Made by a program: the position numbers and the translations under genes. Under the pieces are notes generated by a model, which worked only from the letters and a program-made list of their open reading frames with translations, searched no databases and was not told where the DNA came from. This document shows positions 1 to 5,751 of a DNA stretch of 7,957 nt, one piece after another. Source of the stretch: PVC group bacterium (ex Bugula neritina AB1). GTDB lineage: Bacteria; GCA-001730085. Position 1 is the stretch's first letter, and each line of letters begins with the position of its first letter. The stretch covers positions 1 through 7,957 of the forward strand of contig MDLB01000036.1 of NCBI GenBank assembly GCA_001730085.1. Reading direction: 5' to 3'.

Positions 1-159
1 AATGAATGGGACAATGGTTTTTCTGCCTCTTCGGAGGTTATACGAGCTATTAAAAAATATAATGAGGACTACCCTCATTCTGTAATAAATTATTTTACTC
101 CTAATGCGTTCGATAATTTATGTAAACAAATGGACCTTTATTCAAGAAGTTGTGCTTGA
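1..159 (+). CDS. Transposase C-terminal fragment (integrase-core, IS3/IS481-like), 5' end outside window
   Basis: An open frame enters from the left edge and ends at TGA 157-159, giving 52 residues. The segment YNEDYPHSVINYFTPNAF resembles the C-terminal end of the rve/DDE integrase core of IS3- and IS481-type transposases, where a helix is followed by a YNxxRPHxxLxYxTPxxF-like motif. The usual Arg before Pro-His is Tyr here. The catalytic Asp residues would lie upstream, outside the window, so I cannot tell whether the element is intact. It is the only gene here read on the + strand, and it converges on mgtE. No clear terminal inverted repeat is visible between its stop and mgtE. Family assignment rests on this short motif alone. 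Confidence 0.6.
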   Translation, partial: NEWDNGFSASSEVIRAIKKYNEDYPHSVINYFTPNAFDNLCKQMDLYSRSCA

Positions 160-284
160 CTTAACGTATAGCACTACATGAGTCAACTATCACAAAAAGA
201 TCATTTTCTATGATTTTTAAACGAAAAATAGGTCTAATTCCTTATCCATAAAGCTTTTATTATTAGAAAATTTGTGGCAGCTTT
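160..284. other. Convergent intergenic spacer between transposase tail and mgtE
   Basis: This 125-bp AT-rich spacer separates two genes that run towards each other. The only structure I see is a weak hairpin, 196-204 pairing with 210-218 around the loop TTTCT. It has nine pairs including one G-T, and its right arm ends in five T on the + strand. It might help end + strand transcription, but the stem has almost no GC. The outer IS end probably lies here, but I could not delimit it. Confidence 0.3.
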
Positions 285-1646
285 CTAAAGTTGAAAAACA
301 AACCGTGCCAACTCAAGATATATGAATAAACAACAAACATCAACCAAGCTAGAAACCAAAGGGCCAGAGACTAAAGCGGGATCGACCTTATATCTTTTAC
401 AAAGCAAAGGAAATAGCGCCCCACACGACATTGATATCAAAATAACAACAAGCATGGCTATCCCAACGGTTAGAGCTGTCTTTATTGCTCTTTCTCCGAA
501 AGGTTCAACCAAGGCGGCCCTACACGCCCCTAGTATACCTAAAATAGCCCCAAGCCAAAGACCGATTTTAAACTCTTTTTTCCAAACGAACCATATATTC
601 TTATTTTCGATTGAATCTGTTGCGAGCTCTCTTATGATAACCGTTGCAGATTGTGTCCCTGCATTTCCCGCCGATGCACATAGCATCGGGATGAAAAAAA
701 TAAGAGAAATAATATTTTCCAACACCTCTTGGTATCTTTCCAAAACATGTCCTGAAATAAACCCAACCCCTATCAAAATGATCAACCAAAATAAGCGTTG
801 CCTAGCAGCATAAAAAGAAGACGACGATATATAGGGTACATACTTTCCCGCAGCCGCCAAATTCAACATCTTTTCTGTGTCTTCAGCAACAACAACATCC
901 ACAACATCATCGACGGTAACAATCCCAACTAAAAGCCCTTGAGCATTAACAGCAGGGATCGCCAAAAAGTCATAATCTCTTATAATTTTAGCCGCTTGGG
1001 ATTGATCATCATCTACCGAAACTTTAACAATATCGGTTTTCATAATATCCCGAATATAACCTGTAGAGCGTGCTAAAATAAGCTGTCGCAAAGAGACCAA
1101 CCCTAAAAGCCTTTTGCCTTTATCAACAACATAAATATAGTAGATTGTCTCTTTTTCTTCGGAGTCTTTACATATATGCTCTAAAGCCTCTTTAACCGTA
1201 TCTGATTCGGCAATCGATGCATAAGCACTTGTCACAAGAGCTCCAACAGAGCCCTCTCCATACGAAAGGAGTTGATCTATATCTTCCTTATCACTAATAT
1301 CAAGTTTCTTTAAAATAAGATTTTGGAGCTCTTCAGGAAGAGTTTTGATCAGGTCGATTCTTTCATCATGGGACATATATGAAATGATCTCTACTTGTCT
1401 AGATATATCAAGAGACATGAAAATCTTGTTTTTATCTTCATCATCAAAATGCTCAAAGATTTCAACTCTTCGGAAAACAGAAAAGGCAAAAATGACTTGT
1501 GCTATTTCATGAGGGTCCAAACCTTCCAATGCCATGCTAACCTCATGTGCATGCAAATCATCGAACTCAACACAAAGCTTTTGTCGATAATCCTTGGAAG
1601 ATAAAATTTCTCGTAATTCCGGGGCTATCAAAGAATATTTTTTCAT
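285..1646 (-). CDS. mgtE: MgtE-family magnesium channel/transporter
   Basis: This 453-residue protein has the standard MgtE layout and length (about 450). An acidic helical MgtE_N domain spans about residues 25-130. A pair of CBS domains follows (about 138-198 and 200-255), then a linker or plug helix (about 257-282) and five predicted membrane helices (about 285-303, 312-338, 360-382, 389-416 and 425-451). The second helix carries the family motif GNAGTQS at 327-333. The last carries VDPALVSGP, followed by Asp436 in SLVD, which probably matches the Mg-binding pore Asp of the Thermus channel. In that family, Mg2+ bound between the cytosolic domains closes the pore, so the protein acts in the inner membrane as a self-gated Mg2+ uptake channel. 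The ATG start has a weak GGAA about nine bases upstream. It is read in the same direction as efp but is 237 bp away, so it probably has its own promoter. No residue appears to be missing. Confidence 0.95.
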   Translation of the reverse strand: MKKYSLIAPELREILSSKDYRQKLCVEFDDLHAHEVSMALEGLDPHEIAQVIFAFSVFRRVEIFEHFDDEDKNKIFMSLDISRQVEIISYMSHDERIDLIKTLPEELQNLILKKLDISDKEDIDQLLSYGEGSVGALVTSAYASIAESDTVKEALEHICKDSEEKETIYYIYVVDKGKRLLGLVSLRQLILARSTGYIRDIMKTDIVKVSVDDDQSQAAKIIRDYDFLAIPAVNAQGLLVGIVTVDDVVDVVVAEDTEKMLNLAAAGKYVPYISSSSFYAARQRLFWLIILIGVGFISGHVLERYQEVLENIISLIFFIPMLCASAGNAGTQSATVIIRELATDSIENKNIWFVWKKEFKIGLWLGAILGILGACRAALVEPFGERAIKTALTVGIAMLVVILISMSCGALFPLLCKRYKVDPALVSGPLVSSLVDVCCLFIYLELARFVFQL

Positions 1647-1883
1647 TAAGATATTTCCATTTATGAAAAATCAAAATTTTTATTGATTCATAATACCTCT
1701 ACACAATCTGAAATATCTTTATGTTAGAAAAAATGGTAAAGTGATTTGCAACTATGGTAAATTTTTTTATCTCTACAATAAAAATAAATTTTTTCACAAT
1801 AGTCTAAAGAAAATTTTCGTAAGATTGTACAAAGGCTTGAATATTACTAAAAAAAATTTATAAAAATAAAAAAGAACTTACTC
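1647..1883 (-). other. AT-rich spacer and leader between efp and mgtE
   Basis: This 237-bp spacer precedes mgtE and follows efp on the same strand. Behind the efp stop, the minus strand has several T runs but no GC stem, so a standard intrinsic terminator is not evident. I saw no match to the conserved core of the M-box (ykoK) Mg riboswitch and no strong promoter pair. The length would allow an untranslated leader for mgtE, but none is shown by the sequence. Confidence 0.3.
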
Positions 1884-2441
1884 TTATAAACGTTCAACAT
1901 ATTCTCCTGTGTCTGTATCGATCCGAATCGTATCTCCCTCATTGATAAACATAGGGACCTTTATTTGTAAGCCTGTCTCTAACTCCACGGGCTTCATATT
2001 ATTGGAAACAGAATCACCTTTGATCCAAGGTTCAGCATAGGTAACTTTAAGGTTTATCGCCTTAGGCAATTGCATTTGAACAACATTACCCTCATAAAAC
2101 GAAATAGATACTTCCAAGTTTTCAATAAGAAAATATTTATTATCCCCAACAAAGTCAGCATTGACTTCAACAGAAGAGTAGTCTTCCAAATTCATGAAGT
2201 GATAAAAGCTCCCATCTGTATAAAGATACTGGTGCGCTACAGCTTCGATCCTCACACTCTCAACTTCTGCCGCAGAACGAAACCGAACCTTAATATTTTT
2301 ATTTTTAAGGATATCCTTCGCAAAAATCTGCATAACTGCATTCCCCTTCCCAGGGGTTATATGTTCTGTCCCTGTCACTAAAAGGAGATTCCCTTCATGC
2401 TTTATAACCATTCCTCGCCGTATTGCTGTTGCTTTAGTCAT
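1884..2441 (-). CDS. efp: Translation elongation factor P
   Basis: At 185 residues this matches the usual EF-P length. The order is an N-terminal KOW-like domain (about 1-62), a central OB domain (about 66-128) and a C-terminal OB domain (about 130-185). The C-terminal domain ends in the family signature GDTIRIDTDTGEYVER. EF-P binds ribosomes stalled on polyproline stretches, between the P and E sites, and restores peptide-bond formation. The loop that reaches the peptidyl-transferase centre reads EHITPGKGNA, with Lys32 at the tip, so a Lys-type modification (beta-lysylation in other bacteria) rather than Arg rhamnosylation is expected. No modification enzyme is encoded in this window. The ATG start is supported by AAGGA ten bases upstream, plus an AGGTGG directly before it. 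Several N-domain residues differ from both the proteobacterial and the typical chlamydial forms as I recall them, so the protein does not identify the lineage. Confidence 0.95.
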   Translation of the reverse strand: MTKATAIRRGMVIKHEGNLLLVTGTEHITPGKGNAVMQIFAKDILKNKNIKVRFRSAAEVESVRIEAVAHQYLYTDGSFYHFMNLEDYSSVEVNADFVGDNKYFLIENLEVSISFYEGNVVQMQLPKAINLKVTYAEPWIKGDSVSNNMKPVELETGLQIKVPMFINEGDTIRIDTDTGEYVERL

Positions 2442-3055
2442 ACCACCTATATCCTTATCAATCTTTATCTAAATTTGACTGACTTTTCATCTTCATGAAT
2501 ATGATTTTTTATCCATAAACTGAAAATCTACACAAAAAATGTGTCAAGACCATCGATCTACAATATCTATTTCTTACTATCGTTCTTTAAAAAGTGTTCA
2601 CACCATTGCAAAATAAGTTTGTTTTTGTGTAGGTAGATAAGGATCCGAGATTGTTGCGAAATAAATGACAAGCTTTATTCGTATATTAAAGAATCCTTAA
2701 AAAAGTATCTGTGTTATTTTGCAAAAGCATCGACTCATATTTTTGACAACAAAAAACATGTTTCCACAATGGTCTCTCGGAGATATTATATCATTAAACA
2801 CAAGAGCTCTGCACAATCTAAAGACTTTGCAAAACCCTTAAGGTCTAATAACCTCTTTGCACACTGTTTCTTTAGACAAAAGAAGCTTTTTGCTAACTCT
2901 TTTTGTATTTCTTATATTTCTCTAAAGAAGACTATCAATGATTGTACTCACCGTGTATTAGCTCTTCATTTTTCAAGAAAAAGTCTATCCATAACAACCT
3001 CTTTGAAAAAGCTCTACGAAAGATTGAAAACTCTTTGAGATCATGATTTCCCATA
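2442..3055. other. 614-bp gap with no supported gene
   Basis: No frame on either strand looks like a real gene. An 89-codon open frame on the + strand (2769-3038) lacks a ribosome binding site and has a Lys/Ser/Phe-rich composition without any family motif. Minus-strand frames are broken every 10-25 codons. Visible small structures are a perfect 11-bp inverted repeat (2606-2616 with 2714-2724, TTGCAAAATAA), the palindrome CCTTAAGG at 2836-2843, and short recurrences of a CTCTTTG-like word between about 2850 and 3035. A perfect -35 word TTGACA for minus-strand reading lies at 2547-2542, but no good -10 sits at the right distance before efp. The gap probably contains the efp promoter. It may also contain a decayed gene or an RNA I cannot recognise. 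Confidence 0.45.
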
Positions 3056-4528
3056 TCACTTCTTAATCTTATTTAAAGAATAAAATTTTATATGAAGAAT
3101 TTGCGTTGTAAATTCTTCACAGCGCACACGATTATCCATGCGGTAACCACAAAACCAAATGATTTTTTCATCATCTTTGATCACATAGTTTTTATATCTT
3201 TCCCAATGAATGATTTTTTGTTTTTCATAAAATTGCTTCACTGTTAAAAACGTATTCATACCTAATGGGACAAATGAATCACTTTCCGAAGCTAAAGAAA
3301 GTTTTAATTCACCAGAAATTTTTTTAAAATCACAGTATATCTCTCGCGGAAAGCACTTTTTAATATCACATAAATCTATTTTTTCATAAGAAAGGGCACA
3401 ACTTTCTAATCCGATCCTTTCTTCTTCCCAATGAGTTTTTCCCGATAAATTTACCGGGACAAACCTGTTTAACAAAGTATTAGAATCAAATCGGGTATAC
3501 TTATTGTGAGAAAATCTCATCTGATCATAACTTTTAAAACACCAAAGTTTAGGCAAAAGTTCAACTTCGATCATACTTTTAGAAGACCGAAAAATCTTAT
3601 GGACTTCTCGAATATGTGCTCTTGTTATTTCTACATATAAAGGTTTCATCTTCGTCAAAATTTCATGAAAAACTTTTTCTATATAAAGATCTTCAGTTTC
3701 TTTAAGAGCTCGAAGGTCCAAACAAATTGAATCCGCTAATTCAGATAGTATAAAAAGAAATTTCTCGGCTCCTTCAAGCAAACTATAACGCTCAGAATTT
3801 TTATATTTTTGGTCCAAATATTTATCAAATTTTTTCATTAGTTTAGCTTGTTCACTAAGATGGTAAGATACTTTAGGGTTAAACGTTTCTAAAAGAGGGA
3901 TAAGCTTATGTCGGATACGATTACGTGTGAAATCTAAAGAGTGATTACTCTCGTCTTCATTCCAAGACAACTTCTCTTTTAAAGCATATTTTTTCAATTC
4001 TTTTTTAGAAATATTAAGTAAAGGTCGTACCAACTGAACCTCACTGTTAGGGGTCAAAGGCCGCTTCAAAGACATCCCACCAAGTCCTTTGACATGAGAT
4101 CCTCTAATCAAGCGATGCAAAAAAGTTTCTGCCTGATCATCCCTGTGATGTCCAAGACATACGGCATCCACATTATAAATTTTCACCATTTTCCTAAAAA
4201 AAAGATACCTCTGCTCTCTTAAAAAGTTTTCATCACGAATTGTCCTCGACATTTGTGATAAACTTTCGCTCTCACAGGCTAATCCCCACTCAGAAGCCAT
4301 TTCTTTAACCCAAAGAGCTTCTTTATCAGATATCGAGCCTCTTTGTTTATGATTAAAGTGAGCGACAATAATCTCCCATTTAAAATAAGAAGATAACTCT
4401 TTCAAGATAAAAGCTAAACAAACGGAATCCATCCCGCCGGAAACACCAACGAGTATTTTTATTTTATAAGGAAGTAAGGAATAGGAAAGGATATCAGATT
4501 TGACACGTGACAATACGTCAAAAGCCAT
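3056..4528 (-). CDS. tilS: tRNA(Ile)-lysidine synthase
   Basis: TilS uses ATP and lysine to convert C34 of tRNA-Ile(CAU) to lysidine, so the tRNA reads AUA and is charged with Ile instead of Met. The protein has 490 residues, the long form of the family. The N-terminal PP-loop ATPase carries SGGMDS at 30-35, AHFNHKQRG at 56-64 and GHHRDDQAET at 126-135. TRNRIRHKLIPLL at 201-213 is also typical. A diverged middle region (about 215-390) leads to the TilS C-terminal domain (about 400-485), with FVPLGM, an FYEKQKI segment and WFCGYRMDNRVR. Its ATG lies within the last codons of the upstream membrane-protein gene (11-nt overlap), and GAAGG sits five bases before the start, so the two are probably translationally coupled. 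In many bacteria ftsH follows tilS. Here a gene-free gap follows instead. Confidence 0.95.
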   Translation of the reverse strand: MAFDVLSRVKSDILSYSLLPYKIKILVGVSGGMDSVCLAFILKELSSYFKWEIIVAHFNHKQRGSISDKEALWVKEMASEWGLACESESLSQMSRTIRDENFLREQRYLFFRKMVKIYNVDAVCLGHHRDDQAETFLHRLIRGSHVKGLGGMSLKRPLTPNSEVQLVRPLLNISKKELKKYALKEKLSWNEDESNHSLDFTRNRIRHKLIPLLETFNPKVSYHLSEQAKLMKKFDKYLDQKYKNSERYSLLEGAEKFLFILSELADSICLDLRALKETEDLYIEKVFHEILTKMKPLYVEITRAHIREVHKIFRSSKSMIEVELLPKLWCFKSYDQMRFSHNKYTRFDSNTLLNRFVPVNLSGKTHWEEERIGLESCALSYEKIDLCDIKKCFPREIYCDFKKISGELKLSLASESDSFVPLGMNTFLTVKQFYEKQKIIHWERYKNYVIKDDEKIIWFCGYRMDNRVRCEEFTTQILHIKFYSLNKIKK

Positions 4529-5024
4529 AAAAACCTTCTAAAAGCCACTCATTCGCACCAAATTTTTTAAGAACTACAACCTTGAATTCAACTTCACCTT
4601 TTTTTTCAAAAACGGCTTTCACCATAAAAGTGGCAATAAGCGAACGCCCTTCTCCATCATCAAAAATTTGAACATTCCCGCTGCCACCGATATACTTCGT
4701 GAGCGGTCCATATCTATTCGCTATATCTGATAGTTGAAACTTAACCGCCATTGCTCGATTAGGTAAGGGGGAGGGTTTTGCATATGAAAGGTAAACATCT
4801 CCATCCCATTTTGTCATGATCTCCGGGATGACTTTTTCAATAAAGACCCCAGCGCTTTCTAAATTCTCATGAATCTTAGAGGCCTCTATTATTGTTTTCA
4901 CAAACAAGCCCTTTTCGGGATCATCGGGAGCTTTTTTATGTTGCAGGTAGGAAAAGACTAAAAAAGAGGAAATTGCGCCTCCCAAAACAACATAAACAAT
5001 AATCATAACCCACAAGCGTAACAT
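4518..5024 (-). CDS. Membrane-anchored protein of unknown function, overlapping tilS
   Basis: I do not recognise this 168-residue protein. It has one hydrophobic segment at about residues 5-27, with no lipobox or signal-peptidase site that I can see, then HKK, a charged linker and a soluble region of about 130 residues. That region begins with a likely helix (about 40-70) and continues with alternating strand-like segments up to the C-terminus NEWLLEGFYGF. This helix-then-sheet pattern is reminiscent of NTF2/cystatin-like folds, but that is only an impression. The topology is unclear. The stop codon overlaps the tilS start by 11 nt, so the two are co-transcribed. The ATG has only a weak purine-rich AAAGAAAG upstream. 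Intact length and steady amino-acid composition argue for a real gene. The link to tilS may reflect expression only, not a shared function. Confidence 0.8.
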   Translation of the reverse strand: MLRLWVMIIVYVVLGGAISSFLVFSYLQHKKAPDDPEKGLFVKTIIEASKIHENLESAGVFIEKVIPEIMTKWDGDVYLSYAKPSPLPNRAMAVKFQLSDIANRYGPLTKYIGGSGNVQIFDDGEGRSLIATFMVKAVFEKKGEVEFKVVVLKKFGANEWLLEGFYGF

Positions 5025-5217
5025 AAATATTTCTAAACTTTCTTTATTTATAACTTGGAAAAGAAAAAAATATATTCATTTTTTATTTAACATTGCACAA
5101 GAAGTTAAATGTATATAAAAATAATGAGAATTTTTGCTGAGAAAAAAAATACACATGATCTCGCAATATTAAAGAGTGCCTCATCAAAAGAGAGTCAAAG
5201 AAAAAAAAATATCAAAT
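5025..5217 (-). other. Spacer between tRNA-Leu and the tilS-linked membrane protein gene
   Basis: This 193-bp spacer is AT-rich. On the minus strand it starts with a T run (5209-5201) just behind the tRNA. Nearer to the membrane-protein gene is TATAAA-like sequence that could serve as a -10, but no good -35 stands at the usual distance. A + strand open frame crosses this spacer, the tRNA and most of the antisense of the lipoprotein gene. I regard it as spurious. Confidence 0.3.
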
Positions 5218-5301
5218 TGCCGAAGGTCGGACTCGAACCGACATGGGGTTGCCCCCGCTGGATTTTGAGTCCAGTGCGTCTACCAGTTTCACCACTTCGG
5301 C
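5218..5301 (-). tRNA. tRNA-Leu (anticodon CAA)
   Basis: Read on the minus strand, GCCGAAG (5301-5295) pairs with CTTCGGC (5225-5219), and the discriminator A is at 5218. The anticodon arm is CTGGA / TCCAG around the loop CTCAAAA, which places anticodon CAA at 5267-5265, reading UUG. A long variable arm, GGGG-GCAA-CCCC, marks it as class II, and the T arm holds GGTTCGAGTCC. The length is 84 nt, normal for tRNA-Leu. No CCA is encoded: the next bases are AAT, so it must be added by CCA nucleotidyltransferase. Nine T follow shortly after (5209-5201), which may help end transcription. It lies 21 nt behind the Cys-rich lipoprotein gene and could be cut out of that transcript. Confidence 0.95.
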
Positions 5302-5322
5302 AAATGAATTTTTTATATAAGC

Positions 5323-5610
5323 CTATAGACTCTTTCCATAAGGATCATAACAGCAAGATTTTTGACAATCTGAATAACAAGAAGACTTGCTTTCACAAGC
5401 AGACTTGCTTTCACAAGCAGACTTACTTTCACAAGCAACCTTGCTTGCGTAAGATGAGCCTTTTAAAGAACATGCTTTTTTACATTTTGAGACACATGGT
5501 TTAGTCCATTTTTTTGAATCATGTTTATGCGCGCCTTTGGCATGATGACATCCAACCAATCCTAAAGATCCTGAAGCTAAAACGACTAAAGCCATAAGTG
5601 TTTTTTTCAT
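5323..5610 (-). CDS. Small Cys-rich lipoprotein with CESKSA repeats
   Basis: This 95-residue precursor has a clear lipoprotein signal: MKKT, a hydrophobic stretch, and the lipobox LVGC with Cys21 as the lipidated residue. The mature part (75 residues) starts with a His-rich HHAKGAHKH. It carries ten further Cys in a regular pattern: C-x3-C-x3-C at the start (PCVSKCKKAC), a central CESKSA repeat giving C-x5-C spacing, and C-x3-C-x3-CC near the end (SCYSDCQKSCC). It is rich in Lys and Ser. I do not recognise a family. Cys and His at regular helical spacing suggest either metal (copper or zinc) binding or disulfide cross-linking in the envelope, as for the small Cys-rich OmcA lipoprotein of Chlamydia, but both are inference. 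AAGGA nine bases before the ATG and a promoter about 75-105 bp upstream support a real gene. tRNA-Leu follows 21 nt after the stop. Confidence 0.8.
   Translation of the reverse strand: MKKTLMALVVLASGSLGLVGCHHAKGAHKHDSKKWTKPCVSKCKKACSLKGSSYASKVACESKSACESKSACESKSSCYSDCQKSCCYDPYGKSL
5383..5436 (-). repeat. 18-bp tandem repeat inside the Cys-rich lipoprotein gene, three copies
   Basis: Three direct copies of an 18-bp unit lie at 5383-5400, 5401-5418 and 5419-5436. In + orientation the unit is AGACTTGCTTTCACAAGC. The first two are identical, and the third differs at one base (TTAC for TTGC). Sequence on the right (5437-5454) is a degenerate relative. The unit is in frame and encodes the six-residue CESKSA repeat, so gain or loss of copies keeps the reading frame. 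Confidence 0.9.
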
Positions 5611-5686
5611 AATTCCAATTCCTTATCATTTTCCCAACTAAAAACTAAGTATCAATAATTTTTCAATTAAAGAGAAGTCCATATTC

Positions 5687-5716
5687 ATCATATCACATTA
5701 TATTGAATAAAATCAA
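5687..5716 (-). promoter_or_regulatory. Sigma70-like promoter for the Cys-rich lipoprotein gene (and perhaps tRNA-Leu)
   Basis: On the minus strand TTGATT (5716-5711) is followed after 18 bp by TATGAT (5692-5687). These match the consensus at 4/6 and 5/6. Transcription would start near 5680, leaving a leader of about 70 nt before the ATG at 5610. A perfect TATAAT also occurs about ten bases upstream of this -10, but without a -35 at the right distance. Confidence 0.4.
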
Positions 5717-5751
5717 CAAATTCAGCTTACTCTAAATGTGAATAGAAAGCC

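Noticed and set aside
196-218. Hairpin as an intrinsic terminator
   Set aside because: The stem is nearly all A-T with one wobble pair and has no separate T tract, so it is mentioned only within the spacer entry.
322-813. 163-codon open frame on the + strand
   Set aside because: It is antisense to the membrane domain of mgtE, which has clear family motifs.
1647-1883. Mg-responsive riboswitch before mgtE
   Set aside because: The leader is too AT-rich, and I could find none of the conserved GC-containing helices of the M-box class.
2542-2547. Perfect TTGACA on the minus strand as the efp promoter -35
   Set aside because: The hexamers 16-18 bp downstream match TATAAT at no more than three positions.
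2769-3038. 89-codon open frame on the + strand in the tilS-efp gap
   Set aside because: It has no Shine-Dalgarno, no recognisable motif, a skewed Lys/Ser/Phe composition, and an orientation opposite to all neighbours. I treat it as chance.
5383-5436. CRISPR-like look of short repeats
   Set aside because: The 18-bp units are directly adjacent without spacers and encode an in-frame peptide repeat.
5109-5504. 131-codon open frame on the + strand
   Set aside because: It runs through the antisense of tRNA-Leu and of the lipoprotein gene. Its repeated FHKQT segment is just the 18-bp repeat read backwards.
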